A stretch of DNA of 64,000 nt from Semisulcospira habei (Eukaryota; Mollusca; Gastropoda; Semisulcospiridae): the NCBI GenBank assembly GCA_036245525.1, contig BTPG01000006.1, positions 74,444,727 to 74,508,726 on the forward strand. The letters run 5' to 3'. Both the position numbers and the translations under genes were made by a program. The notes below the pieces were generated by a model. The model was given only the letters and a program-made list of their open reading frames with translations. It did not search any database and was not told the DNA's origin. This document shows, one piece after another, positions 42,347 to 52,748 of the stretch; within the stretch, counting starts at the first letter, position 1, and every line of letters begins with the position of its first letter.

Positions 42347-43006
42347 CATACACTGCATAACTCCGTCACTGACAATGAAGCACGATATCTTGTGTAGCTC
42401 AAAGTCAATGTGCTTACGATACACTGCAATTATACAACTGAACAATGTACCGACTCTGTTACATCGCAATTCTACAACTGAACAATGTACCACCCGCGCT
42501 TCCTATTACGATCTTTTATAGTGGTATGTTCTCCAGAACAATCGAGCAAAGTCGTACAACACAACCAATCAGAACAAACTACGTAACTAAAACTCCCAAA
42601 TATCAATGAATAAACATTACACTGGAATATTTGGTAAAAATCTGGCTGCTATTTACCAGCCCCTATGTCGGAAAATCCCGGCGCGCTATGACGTCACACA
42701 AAAGTAGGCCAGACAGGTCACGACCTTGCCCACTTTATTTGGAAAACACGCTACTAGTGAACCGATGCAGACCGCTAAGCTACACGCGCGCAGTAAACAA
42801 AGGAATACTCGAGCAGTACCTAGACTCTTCGGGACTCAACTCCGTGCGGCAACAGATAATCAATACCGCACTATTCATAAACGAAAGTGAAATTCACTAA
42901 AAAGGTATGTGATTCGTCAACATGATAGCTCAAATAAAACATCGGATCGCTACCTACGATCAACACATGTACGCTCTCACAGAACAACACAACCACAATC
43001 GTTACA
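42347..43006 (-). repeat. Solo LTR B copy 2, second part
   Basis: It continues LTR B after gypsy C, beginning with the repeated CATA, and ends ACAATCGTTACA before CACGT. Together with 34377-34612 the copy is about 892 bp once the 4-bp duplication is discounted. Confidence 0.82.
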
Positions 43007-43206
43007 CACGTGAGCCATAAGGGCTTTGCCTTACTTGTTGTTGAGATAATTCCTGCGCAGAAAGGTACTGATGATTATCATGATAAGACCTAATATGCAT
43101 ACTAATTTGGTTCACTACTCGCAAAGGTCAAGAGTCACAGAAGGTTGGCAAAAGTGTGAAGAATGGATACATTTTGAGGAAACATGGATTTTGCAGGTAC
43201 ACACGC
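43007..43206. repeat. Piece of the AGGTCA-bearing dispersed repeat
   Basis: TGATAAGACCTAATATGCAT, ACTAATTTGG and GCAAAGGTCAAGAGTCACAG match the tandem units at 33580-34340. The two LTR B copies flank this piece on both sides in opposite orientation. Confidence 0.7.
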
Positions 43207-44137
43207 TGTTATGATTGTGGTTGTGTTGTTCTGTGAGATCATGCATGCATTAATCATAGGAAACGATCCGATATTTGTTTGAGCTATCATGGTTACGAGT
43301 CACATACCTTTTTAGTAAGATTTGCTATCGTTCGCACAGAGAGCGGAATTGATTGTCTTTTGATACACGGAGTTGAATCCTGAAGGGTCTAGAAACCGCT
43401 TGAGTAATCACCGTGTTTTCCGTGCGCATGAAGTTAGCAGCCAGTATTGTGTTAAGAAAAGTCGTGTAATTTCCAGAGAATGCGGGCAAGGTTGTGACCT
43501 GTCTGGCATACTCTTGTGAGACGTCATAACGCACCGGGATTTCTCAAAATAGGGGCTGGAAATAGCCAGATTTTTGTAGAACATTCTTGAATATTCTTTC
43601 TTATTAATATTTATGAGGGTTGGTTACGTTTTCTTTTCTGATTGGTTGTGTTGTATGAATTTGCTAGATTATTCTGGAAGGCTTGATACTATATAAGACT
43701 GTGTTTAGAAGCACGTGTGTGCATTGTTCAGTTGTAGAATTGCAATGTAACAGCGTCGGTACATTGTTCAGTTGTATAATTACAGTGTATCATAAGCACA
43801 TTGACATTGAGACTGAGAGAGCTACGCAAGGTATCGTGGTTCATTGTCAGTGACGGAGTGATGCAGTGTATGGTGATGTACATTGTATGAGAGACGCATT
43901 GCGTCAAAGCGTTGACATTTACCAGAGGAGACATTGTATCCAGTGTTGGTGCATTTGTGAATGCATTGTTTGGAGATCGCATCGCTGCAATAAAATATTG
44001 TTGGAACTGTTACTCCAGTGTGGTCTACATCCTTAAGCCACGTGTGATGGGTTGCAGCTGAGTGAAGTTTCTTTAAAAGAACCTTACGTGCGTGCCATCT
44101 GGTGTGATATACTACGACCATGACTCAACACGTAACA
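43207..44137 (+). repeat. Intact solo LTR B (931 bp)
   Basis: The LTR starts TGTTATGATTGTGG and ends CACGTAACA, with inverted TGTTA/TAACA tips. CACGC at 43202-43206 and 44138-44142 is an exact 5-bp target duplication. Promoter-like CTATATAAGAC lies at about 43689 and the polyadenylation signal AATAAA at 43990-43995, giving a U3-R-U5 layout on the plus strand. No internal sequence remains. This copy served as reference for the two interrupted copies. Confidence 0.92.
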
Positions 44138-44450
44138 CACGCCGACCCTTTACTTATGTTTGAACACTTGGATACTTGCTTATATCAGTGTCCTGTCAGA
44201 AAAGTCAAGGTGACAAAGCTCAGATCAAGTTTGTGGATCGGTCATGCATGTAAGCCTTAGCTGACCTGGGGTAGTGCCAAATTAGTTTAGAATCTGGCAA
44301 GGCACTAAGCTGATCTGGCATGACCCTTCAGCTTTCTTGGTTTTGCCACCTCCCACAGCAAGTTGAAACTTGCGAGACATAAGAGTGTTGGTTTTATCCT
44401 TCTATTTTTCGGTGTGACTATTTTCATTTTATCGTTTGGTTTATGTGTAG
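44138..44450 (+). other. End of AATF intron 3
   Basis: No gene apart from the acceptor (TTTATGTGTAG). Around 44265-44330 a degenerate hairpin with GGTAGTGCCAAATTAG and CTGATCTGGCATGACCCTT resembles the core of the TTAA MITEs downstream. Confidence 0.55.
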
Positions 44451-44534
44451 ATGACACGGAAGGGATGATGCAGTTCTCTGCTGCGAACCAAGAGGACGAA
44501 GTGGCAAAGGGAAAAGCCGTTGTTGCACAACTTG
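44451..44534 (+). CDS. AATF: AATF exon 4
   Basis: The 84-bp exon lies between TTATGTGTAG and GTGAGTTG. Read in phase 1 from exon 3 it encodes DDTEGMMQFSAANQEDEVAK followed by GKAVVAQL. Vertebrate AATF has the same arrangement here: an acidic end, a short M-x-F-S piece, then an E-V-x-K-G-x-A-V motif that opens the AATF/Che-1 domain. This is one of the two exons on which the gene assignment mainly rests. Confidence 0.85.
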
Positions 44535-44577
44535 GTGAGTTGTTTTTGTTATCTCTAGAGCTCTCAGCTACCTTTAA

Positions 44578-44779
44578 GTTTAGCACCAACACCCTACAGC
44601 AGGAGATTGATTAACCATGATAATTCAAGGGTAGTGCCAGATTAGCTTGGCGCCTTCAGGCGCCAAGCTAATCTGGCAGTACCCTTGAATTATCACGGTC
44701 AATCAACTTCCTGCAACTGGTACATAGTCGTTAAGTAACACTTCCAATATTTGGGAAATGCACCTGTGGGCAAAAAGGG
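44578..44779. mobile_element. TTAA MITE copy 1
   Basis: TTAA at 44574-44577 and 44780-44783 flanks 202 bp. The right terminus is AAAAAGGG and the left, GTTTAGCACC, has decayed. The core is an almost perfect hairpin at 44599-44714, with arms GATAATTCAAGGGTAGTGCC and complement and tip GGCGCCTTCAGGCGCC. The MITE starts 43 bp after the exon 4 donor. Confidence 0.8.
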
Positions 44780-44938
44780 TTAACCCCTTGAGTGTGCAGC
44801 CACTGGTACCTTTTACATGTGTGACAGTCTCCAAGATTCAAGAAATGTATTGTCCAGTAGCTCCTGGTTCTGATGTGAGTGTACAAAAGTGGCCTAAAAT
44901 CCAGGACCGGTACCATCTAATTGACAGAGTTTATTTAA

Positions 44939-45146
44939 CCCATTACATTCTGAGGCTGATTTAAAAGAAAGAAATGCTTATTGTCGTATGAATGCTACAT
45001 CAAAGATTACAGGATATCTCAAAAAGTTAAGTTCAAGGGTGGTGCCATAACAGCTAGGCGCCTGAGGCGCCAAGCTATTCCGGCACCACCCTTGGACTAT
45101 CATAATAAAATATATTTCAAGCAATAGTGTATCAGGATGAAAAGGG
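44939..45146. mobile_element. TTAA MITE copy 2
   Basis: TTAA at 44935-44938 and 45147-45150 flanks termini CCCATTACATTCTGA and TCAGGATGAAAAGGG (inverse similar). The core hairpin is 45030-45098, with arms AGTTCAAGGGTGGTGCC and complement. It belongs to the same family as 44578-44779 and 48844-49052 by termini, length and core. Confidence 0.78.
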
Positions 45147-45275
45147 TTAACAGCTGAATCAATTTGTTCAAGTCACTGCAGGAAGCATCAGCGCTGTAAC
45201 AAACAGGGTTGTAAAGATAAAAATCTGAAAATGCTAGCAATTCATACATTTCTTTTCTGCCAACTCAAAGCCTCT

Positions 45276-48200
45276 CCTCACCCTGGGACCATATGGTGTT
45301 GAGGCGTGTCCCCTGGGTGGTGGGTAGGGGGTCCCTCGCGAGAGGGTTGCACCGAATGAAATAAGGTGTGAACTAACATGGTCTAAGGGAAGGTGACCCT
45401 GACAGAAAACCCCTGGTCCTCCTAGTAAGGGGGTTGGGCGTGGGGGTTGCTTCCCCACCCTGCAAATAAGGAAATAGCTACAAAAACGCAGACGAAAAGA
45501 CAAACATTAATTCCTTTCCTGGAGGAGGAAGGTTCTTCTACCAGAAGATTTATGACATCCTGTGGTCCACAGGACCGAGCCGCCTCTCTATCCAGGGACA
45601 CAACCATGGGCACATGGAATGTCAAGACCATGTACCAGAGCGGCGAGGCCGCCCATATAGCAGTGGAAATGCAAAAGTACAACCTTTCCCTGCTATGTAT
45701 CAGTGAAGCCAGATGGACGCAGTCTGGCCAGAAAAGGCTGTTAAGTGGGGAGATGATTCTGTATTCAGGTCATGAAGAGGAGAATGCCCCCCATACAGAA
45801 GGAGTAGCATTCATGCTGTCACCAGTGGCACAGAGAGCGCTGATGGGCTGGGAACCTCTTGGGCCAAGAATTATCACAGCAGCCTTTAGAACCAAGAAAA
45901 CGATCACAAGCTGAACATCATCCAGTGTTATGCGCCCACTAATGACGGCGACGGGGAAGAGAAACAAGAGTTCTACGACCAACTCCAGAGTGCTGTGGAC
46001 AAATGTGCGGAGCGAGACATCACCATCGTCATGGGCGATTTTAATGCCAAAATAGGGGAGGGCAACACCGGATACGAAGAGGTGATGGGGAGACAGGGAC
46101 TAGGGGAGATGAGTGAGAACGAAGAGAGGTTTGTAGACTTTTGTGCTCTAAACAGACTTGTCATTGGAGGCAGCATCTTCCCACACAGAAGAATACACAA
46201 AGCAACTTGGGTCTCTCTCATCTGACCATACTACAGAGAACCAAATAGACCATATCTGCATTAGCAAGAAATTTAGAAGATCCCTTCAAGATGTTCGAGT
46301 GAGGAGGGGAGCAGATGTTGCCTCAGACCACCATCTGCTTACCTTAAGAATAAAGCTCAAGTTAAAGATAAACCGCACAGAGACAACAAGAAGACAGCGC
46401 TATAATGTAGGCCTCCTGAGAGAGACTGGAGTGAGAGAAGAGTTCAAACTGGTGCTGTCCAACTGGTTTCAAGCGCTACAGGAGCTAGTAAATGAAGAGG
46501 AGGCGGTCACCACAGAGCAGCAGTGGAAGGCAGTTAGAGAGGCGCTGAACTCAACCTGCAAAGACACTGTAGGGTTCAGGAAACACCATCACAAGGACTG
46601 GCTGTCGGCACAGACCTTGAAGAAGATAGAAGTGAGGAAGCAGAAGAAAGCAGTTGTCAACAACAGTTGCATGAGAGCAGCCAAAGCAAGGGCACAGGAG
46701 GAATACTCGGAAGTCAACCGCGAGGTGAAGAGGAGTATCAGGGCAGACAGCCTGGCAGCAGAGGCAGAAAAGGCAGCAGGCAGCGGCAACATGAAACAGC
46801 TCAACGACATTACCAGAAGATTGTCGGGCAAGTATGGCCATACAGAAAGACCAGTAAAAGACAAAGAAGGCAAGCCTATTGCAGACAGAGCAGACCAACT
46901 CGACAGATGGGCTGAGTATTTTGAAAAGTTACTGAACAGACCCAGCCCACCTGACCCCCCAGACATCCAGCCAGCAGAGACCGACCTACCCATCAGCTGT
47001 GACAGACCCAGCCGGGAAGAGATCAGAAGAGCAGTGGCATTTTTGAAGAACGGCAAAGCAGCAGGGCCAGATGGCATCCCAGCGGAGTCTCTGAAAGCAG
47101 ACCTAGAGATAAACGTAGAGATGCTGTACCCACTGCTTGGAAAGATCTGGGAAGAGGAGGTGATACCGGCTGACTGGAAGGAGGGGTACCTAATCAAGCT
47201 TCCCACGAAAGGCGACCTCTGCAAGTGTTCCAACTACAGAGGCATCACCTTGCTGTCAGTACCAGGAAAGGTCTTCAACAGGATCATCCTGGAGAGAATG
47301 AAGAGCTCCGTTGACCCCCAGCTGAGAGACCAGCAAGCAAGATTCAGGAAAAACCGATCATGTACAGACCAGATCGCCACTTTCCGCATCATCGTGGAAC
47401 AGTCTCTGGAGTGGAGCTCCCCGCTGTACATCAACTTTGTGGATTACGAGAAAGCATTTGACTGCGTGGACCAAGAGACTTTGTGGAAACTCCTATGACA
47501 CTACGGTGTACCCACAAAGCCCGTCCGCCTGATCAAGAGCAGCTACGATGGCATGACATGTCGTGTGATCCACGAAGGGCAGTTCACCAGGGAGCTCCAG
47601 GTCAGAACTGGTGTCAGGCAGGGGTGTTTGCTGTCTTCATGCCTCTTCCTACTGGCCATAGACTGGGTCATGAAGAGGACCACAGAGCACAGACGAAGTG
47701 GAATACAGTGGACACTGTGGACACAGCTTGATGACCTCGATTTTGCAGACGACTTGGCTTTACTGTCCCACACTCATCAACAAATGCAGGACAAGACCAC
47801 GAGGCTTGCTGACATCTCGTCCCAAGTGGGCCTAACCATCCACAAACAGAAAACAAAGACAATGAGGCTGAACGCAACCAGGGAAGAACCAGTCTTGCTT
47901 GCTGGCACCCCGTTGGAGGAGGTGGAGTCCTCCACCTATCTCGGGAGCATCATAGACAAAAATGGCGGCACTGATGCAGATGTCAGAGCACGAATCGTTA
48001 AAGCCAGAGCAGCCTTTCTCCAGTTGAAAAAAGTCAACTCCAACGTAAAAGCAGTTCTCCTATATGGAGCAGAGACTTGGAGATTGACAAGAACCACAGT
48101 CAACAGAGTACAGATCTTCATAAACAGTTGCCTTAGAAGAATTTTGAAAATCCACTGGCCAGAGAAGATCAGCAATGTCAGACTCTGGGAGAGAACAGAG

Positions 48201-48488
48201 CAGATAACAGCAGAGAATGAAATTGGGCGAAGAAGATGGGGATGGATTGGTCACAGTCTGAGAAAGGCAGCTTCCATTATCACTAGGCAGGCATTGTCAT
48301 GGAACCCCCAGGGAAAGAGAAAAAGAGGCAGGCCGAGAAACACCTGGCGTCAAGACCTCCAAGCAGACATCAAGAGACTGGTAACCACCTGGAGTAAAAT
48401 CGAAGGAGAAGCACAGGACAGGAGTCGCTGGCGGTCTCTCGTCGACGGCCTATACCCGGGGAGGGGTGACAGGCGTAAGTAAACAAAG
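45276..48488 (+). mobile_element. LINE D, RTE-like, full length with 14-bp duplication
   Basis: AACTCAAAGCCTCT at 45262-45275 and 48489-48502 is identical. The 3213-bp insert is the size usual for RTE elements. It has a roughly 270-bp GC-rich 5' leader, an endonuclease-RT frame and almost no 3' UTR; it ends GACAGGCGTAAGTAAACAAA. The coding region is broken by several frameshifts and one stop, so it cannot move by itself. Confidence 0.88.
45546..48482 (+). pseudogene. LINE D endonuclease-reverse transcriptase
   Basis: The AP endonuclease starts at TTMGTWNVKTMYQSGEAAH near 45600 and has CISEARW, then in a second frame ITIVMGDFNAKIG (near 46020) and in a third ENQIDHICIS and SDHHLL. The RT has GKAAGPDGIPAE, NYRGITLLSV, FVDYEKAFDCVD, then a TGA at 47496, and continues GVRQGCLLSSCLF and DFADDLALL. 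The C-terminal part (VLLYGAETWRLT, GRRRWGWIGHSLRK) ends at 48482. The segment between LKKVNSN and VKAVLLYG seems short, suggesting an internal deletion. RTE-clade features are clear. Confidence 0.88.
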
Positions 48489-48502
48489 AACTCAAAGCCT
48501 CT

Positions 48503-48843
48503 AAGCAGAAGTCTGCAAAATTCTGCGACTGGCATGCCTTTTAAATAGCTCATACATGTGTAATCCAGACCAAAAAGGTGACTGCCAGTTATATATGTAA
48601 CTATATATATATGTGTAACTTTAGATCAATATCAACACTGAGTCATGCAGAGACATATGTATTATGAAAGGAAATTTAATTTACCCATGTCATTCTATGA
48701 TACCTTACTATGGGCAGTGGAGCGAACTGGTCAGAGTTACATGTTATTTGTCTTTGCCTGCCGAGTGTGAATAAGAATAAACTAACATATTAATATCACA
48801 AGATGTGAGTTAATTTGTATGGACAGTTTCAGAATCACATTAA
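48503..48843. other. Short intronic spacer
   Basis: No gene seen. There is AT-rich sequence with a short TATATATATG run near 48603-48614. Confidence 0.6.
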
Positions 48844-49052
48844 CCCTTTTAGCCCCAGGAGACCCTGCAGCTGGAGATGGATTGATCTTGATAATTCAAG
48901 GGTAGTGCCAGATAAGCTCGACGTCTAAAGGTGCCAAGCTCATCTGGCACTACCCTTGAATTATCAAGATCAATCCATCTCCTACAACTGGTACATAGTC
49001 GTTAGGCAACACCTCGCAAATTTGAGAAATGGGACCTTTGGGGCTAAAAGGG
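48844..49052. mobile_element. TTAA MITE copy 3
   Basis: TTAA (48840-48843) and TTAT (49053-49056) flank perfect termini CCCTTTTAGCCCC and GGGGCTAAAAGGG. The CCCTTT start is piggyBac-like. The core hairpin 48873-48982 has arms GGAGATGGATTGATCTTGAT and complement, about 50 bp each. It ends 195 bp before AATF exon 5. Confidence 0.85.
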
Positions 49053-49247
49053 TTATGTTATTATGTTAAATATTACACCACTTCCGCTATACGGTTACCA
49101 GTAGTACCTCATTTTTAAGTTACAATAGATGACTGCTAAAGGCTTTTCAAAGGGACAGTGGTGCTTACTGTCATTTACTCAGCAGTGAAAGGGTGCCTTA
49201 AAGGTAAAAGGGTCAAACAACTCAGACAGGAAATCTGTGATTTTCAG

Positions 49248-49374
49248 AACTCTGGGACCGGTTGATGGAGGGCCGGATAAATCTGCAGAAAGTACTGGTT
49301 TCTGTCAATGCCTTGCCCAAGACTGAAACGTTGCAACAGTGGAAAGAGGAGAATCCACAGCTGCTTGTTGAAAG
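49248..49374 (+). CDS. AATF: AATF exon 5
   Basis: The 127-bp exon follows TGATTTTCAG and ends at GTAAGTAC. It encodes ELWDRLMEGRINLQKVLVSV then NALPKTETLQQW, closely matching the vertebrate AATF block LWD-LLEGRI-LQKAL that forms the core of the AATF/Che-1 domain. Phase 2 at the end shows that at least one more exon follows; it was not found before 64000. Confidence 0.87.
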
Positions 49375-49611
49375 TAAGTACTGCAGGAATCATCACAACT
49401 AAAACCGCTACCAACACCAAAAGGGTGTCTGTAGCGGTTTTGGTCATGATGATTTGGGTGTCAGTAGTGGTTTTAGTCATGATGATACCTGCCAGAACCA
49501 TCACGACTAAAACCGCTACCGACACTAAAGGCTTACTACAAACTTCAGACATAACAAGAAACTTGAGTCCACTGGCGTTTTGTTATCAAAGTTTACTGTA
49601 CATGTATTTAG
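49375..49611 (+). repeat. Alternating inverted repeats beside the exon 5 donor
   Basis: The unit CATCACGACTAAAACCGCTA occurs four times as forward, reverse, reverse, forward (about 49391, 49425, 49457, 49500), so the transcript could form two alternative hairpins within 150 bp of the donor. Open frames across it are an effect of the repetition. No gene. Confidence 0.75.
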
Positions 49612-50072
49612 CAGGGGTGGGATTCTTCCGCGTTTCCGCAGATTTCCGCGGAAATTCTTTCACAATTCTGCTGAAGCATATTTATTTTCCGAGTCTAATA
49701 ACAACGAAAAAGACGAAAAAATTTTTTCTTCTTAAATGGCAAAAAATTCTCAAATGGGTTGGATTTGTATGTAGTTTGGTTCACTATCGCCCGACACTTC
49801 CGGTAGCTTTAGGTCGCAGTGGAAAATGGCGGTGAAAAAGGATATTGTTCAAGACAGAGTGCCGATTAGTGTGCATCCGATCATAAACTGGTACGCACAT
49901 TCCATTTTTACACTGCAGATCAGGAGTGCCATAACAAAGTCCATTTTTGGGTGTGTTTGGTCTCGCTCCCCCTGTCGGTTTTTGGATACTTTGGCGAACG
50001 GTGGACACGCGCCTACCCCTCCCCCGTCGTTTGATTTTTCGCGTTTTCTTTGTTACTAGAATCCCACCCCTG
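49612..50072. mobile_element. hAT-like MITE, 461 bp, 6-bp duplication
   Basis: Termini CAGGGGTGGGATTCT and AGAATCCCACCCCTG are perfect over 15 bp. ATTTAG at 49606-49611 and 50073-50078 is identical. The interior has CCGCGTTTCCGCAGATTTCC but no transposase. Its starts and duplication length resemble those of 32000-33471 and 55272-59475. Confidence 0.85.
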
Positions 50073-50729
50073 ATTTAGTACTTTAACTGCTTTATTATGC
50101 AACAGTCTTATCTATCTATCTATCTGAATATATTCAAAACACATTACCGATGACATTACTGTCAGGAATACTGATCTAGCTAGCCTAATTTTAGCCAAAA
50201 TTGTTGTGTGCCTATATGGTAGGGGAGGCAAGAAGGGGCGCTATAACCTAGGCAGTACCCCGGGTAGCCTCCCTTCCATCCTCGTCCGGGCATGCGCCCA
50301 CCGGAATCGCCATTCTGTTTCTTAGCTAGCCGTGGATGGTTGTGTGCCTACTCTCTCCGTCTGGACTTCGTATCGTGTGACCGGTTTTGGGACTTGTGAC
50401 TTGAGCGCTTACGTCGGGATCTGTGCTCCCTCTCGGATTATTCTTCGTGTGGGTTCCTAGCGGCGGAGTTTCTGTGTTCAGTGGACTTGTACTGTTCCTG
50501 AGACTTGTTTTACCGATGAGCAACCGGTCGGCGTGGGTGACTCTACATCACGGTTGGTCCCTACAGCGCTGCCTCGCCCGCCTCTCTGCCATTTCTAAGT
50601 ATAACCTCGGTTAGTGCCCGCGACCGGCGCTCAAGAGGGGGGTGGAAAGCGCCGGGCGTCGGCACTGCTCGTGTAGCGGATTCGTTTTCGAAACTCGTAC
50701 ACGTGATGCTCGCTCGCCGGTGTCTGTTT

Positions 50730-51257
50730 ATGTTTTGCAGTGGGCAAGTTCGCACCTGCACAAGATGTGGAGACTTCCAGTGGCCGAGTGACTCACATGA
50801 TGTCTGCTTACCATGCTTGGGCTGTGCCTCCACTCACCTGTACGGCGTCTGCACCCCCGGGCGGGAGGAGCAGTGGTCTCAGATGGGCGTTTCTGTCGGC
50901 AGAAACGACCGACCCCAGCCTGAGAGCAGACGCCGGCTGCCGTCCCGACCGCTTCAGTGGAGGAGCCATCTCGGACACTCACGATTCGGGACGCACACGC
51001 GGATCCGGAGCCTCGGGCTCCAGCCGGAGGGTTCGTCAGCTCGCTGGGATTTGAGACGCCGGGCCTGGCCAACGAAGTACTCCGACAACAGTGTTCGTCA
51101 GCTCGCTGGGATAACATTACACCGAGCTTGGCCAACACCAGACGTCTACAGTGTTCGTCAGCTCGCTGAATACCACCGAGCCTGGCCAACAACGTCCGAT
51201 AGACCGCCACGCGTCTACGCCAGTGAGTCAATCCAAGCACAAGCGCAAGCCGTCTGA
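50730..51257 (+). pseudogene. DIRS element 1 Gag N-terminus
   Basis: It starts MFCSGQVRTCTRCG, the same start as in element 3. The Cys-rich region is CTRCGDFQWPSDSHDVC then CLGC, with later cysteines (YGVC) partly changed, so metal binding is probably impaired. After residue about 90 the frame contains three repeats of VRQLA...RAWPT, and it ends at 51257. The rest of gag to about 53400 is not readable as one frame. Confidence 0.75.
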
Positions 51258-52298
51258 TACTGAGGTCAGTAAATTGTTTATTTACTAAGCTTGTAACTGC
51301 CCCCTCGGCACAGGTGCTTAGAGACGAGATCGGCATGCAGCGACAGACATCGCAGGGACGGAGCTCCCGTTCAGCTAGTTTTCGACGATAAAAAAGTGCC
51401 AGACGGTTGCCCAAGCGTCACCCTCGTTCACGATCCTTGACAGGCCTCCACGCTCGCTGACTGCTACCAGGGACCGGGATGCCCCCCCCGACACCCTAGG
51501 TCTTCTGTTTCACGGGGTGCGGCTCCCGTCGGCTGTCATACCTCGCCGCCTTGCTCGCTGCGTGAACCCTTCCACGTTCGCAGCGGCGCTGGTTGCTCCG
51601 TCGACGCACCTGTTCGCCTTCCACGTTTCGACACCATTTCAGGCGAGGTTCCCACTCTTGGCTACCATGCTCTCCCCGACGCAGCCGTTTCCCGCGGCGC
51701 CCCCGGTCGTCGCATCGCAGCGTAGTTTCGGCGCCGCCTTCTGCACGTGACTCGCTATCGGCTCACTCCTTGCGCCTCCGTTCTCAGATATGAGACCCTC
51801 GCCCAGCGCGACGGTGACTCGAAGGGACACTTTGCGACGCTTCCAGTGAAAGAGTAGAGACGATTTCCCACCGCGCTCCTGTCAGATTGGTGGAGGAAGA
51901 TGCTCTCCGTCGGGCCCCAGAGTGCTCTGGTTCGGCGTAGCTTCGCGACGACTTCTCTGAAGCTTCCAGGCACTCAGATTGCCGCCTAGGCAGGGAGTGC
52001 CTGATGGATAACAGCGGGATAGCAACGAGTGATCATGCAGGCAGATAGATCCGCTGGCTGGAGTTGATGGCGGCGCAGCTGGTGCTCGTCAGCGGCAGCG
52101 CTTAGAGTGTTACTACACCCAGCTGCCTTCCAACTACCCTACGCAGGGGAGGAGAATCCGATGTTCGGCCGGTCCTCCTTTAGTGGAACTGGAAGCGGCT
52201 TCCTCTGTCGCCTCCAGACCACGCCATAAGCCTGGGCCATGGTTGGGCTCCTTCGAGGATCAGACTCCTGGCGTAGCCAACCTCCTTTGCATGGAATT
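51258..52298 (+). other. Decayed middle of DIRS element 1
   Basis: By position this should hold the rest of gag. I cannot follow a frame; the open stretches are Ser/Arg/Pro-rich and look compositional. The sequence is GC-rich like the coding parts of elements 1 and 3. Confidence 0.5.
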
Positions 52299-52748
52299 TG
52301 GGGCGGTCCGTGGCGCAGTGGTTAAGGCGCCTGCCACCAATGCCAAAGGTGCGTGGTTCGATACCGGGTTCCGGCGTTGGACTTTTCTCCTCTGGTAAGT
52401 GTCACCATTAATTCGGGCGGACCGTCGGGGGTTCTTTCTCCGGGTACTCCGGTTCTTCCACCCCCCCCCCCCCCCCCATCCCCCCACCCCCACACTTTGG
52501 TACCGGTCTCAGGCCACTTTACAAAATTTCAAATACAAGCGATCAAAAATCTCTGTAACTTCAGTAGCTGACTGGCCCTTCGTTTGTCTTGTACTGTGTT
52601 TGTCTTAAATGGCGTAAATCCGTGTCTGTTTCGTGAGTGTGTGTGTTGGGTTTTAGGCGCGGCGCTTTGAGTCGATTTCCCCAAAATTGAGAAAAAGCGC
52701 CTATATAATAACGGTATTATTATTATTTTTTTTATTATTATTATTATT
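52299..52748 (+). mobile_element. tRNA-derived SINE with ATT tail
   Basis: The head has an A box TGGCGCAGTGG (52311-52321) and a B box GGTTCGATACC (52355-52365), 33 bp between them, as in tRNA. The acceptor and T-stem do not pair properly, so it is not a working tRNA gene. The body includes a C-run (about 52456-52478) and ends AAGCGCCTATATAATAACGG followed by ATT repeats. GAATT borders both ends and may be a short duplication. The 3' end resembles that of the CR1/L2-type LINE at 55641-58675. Confidence 0.82.

Larger units (their letters stand above)
27887..44450 (+). other. AATF intron 3
   Basis: The 16,564-bp intron runs from GTAAGT to TTTATGTGTAG. Nearly all of it is repeats: LINE E copy 2, an RNase H LINE, a piggyBac relic, an inverted-repeat DNA element, a MITE, degenerate tandem repeats, solo LTRs and gypsy C. 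I saw no further AATF-like exon, and the sequence of exons 3 and 4 joins in frame. Confidence 0.7.
44535..49247 (+). other. AATF intron 4
   Basis: The 4,713-bp intron runs from GTGAGT to TGATTTTCAG. It contains three TTAA-flanked MITEs and the RTE-like LINE D. Outside these I see no coding sequence. Confidence 0.75.
12199..49374 (+). other. AATF: AATF gene span (exons 1-5 of an incomplete gene)
   Basis: Five exons join in one frame to 218 codons plus two bases. Introns 1-4 all interrupt a codon after its first base, and intron 5 after the second. Donors are GTAAAT, GTAGTT, GTAAGT, GTGAGT and GTAAGT; acceptors are TTTCAG (introns 1, 2 and 4) and GTGTAG (intron 3). Introns are 14,715, 528, 16,564 and 4,713 bp. 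The protein layout, a short N-terminus with NPAP and DPEDDEGD, a basic patch, a long acidic stretch, then the EVAKGKAV / LWDRLMEGRI block, matches AATF/Che-1. AATF is a nucleolar and nuclear factor of small-subunit ribosome biogenesis and apoptosis control. The C-terminal part lies outside the window. Confidence 0.82.

Noticed and set aside
52299..52370. tRNA gene
   Set aside because: The A and B boxes are good, but the acceptor and T-stems do not pair and a SINE body with an ATT tail follows.
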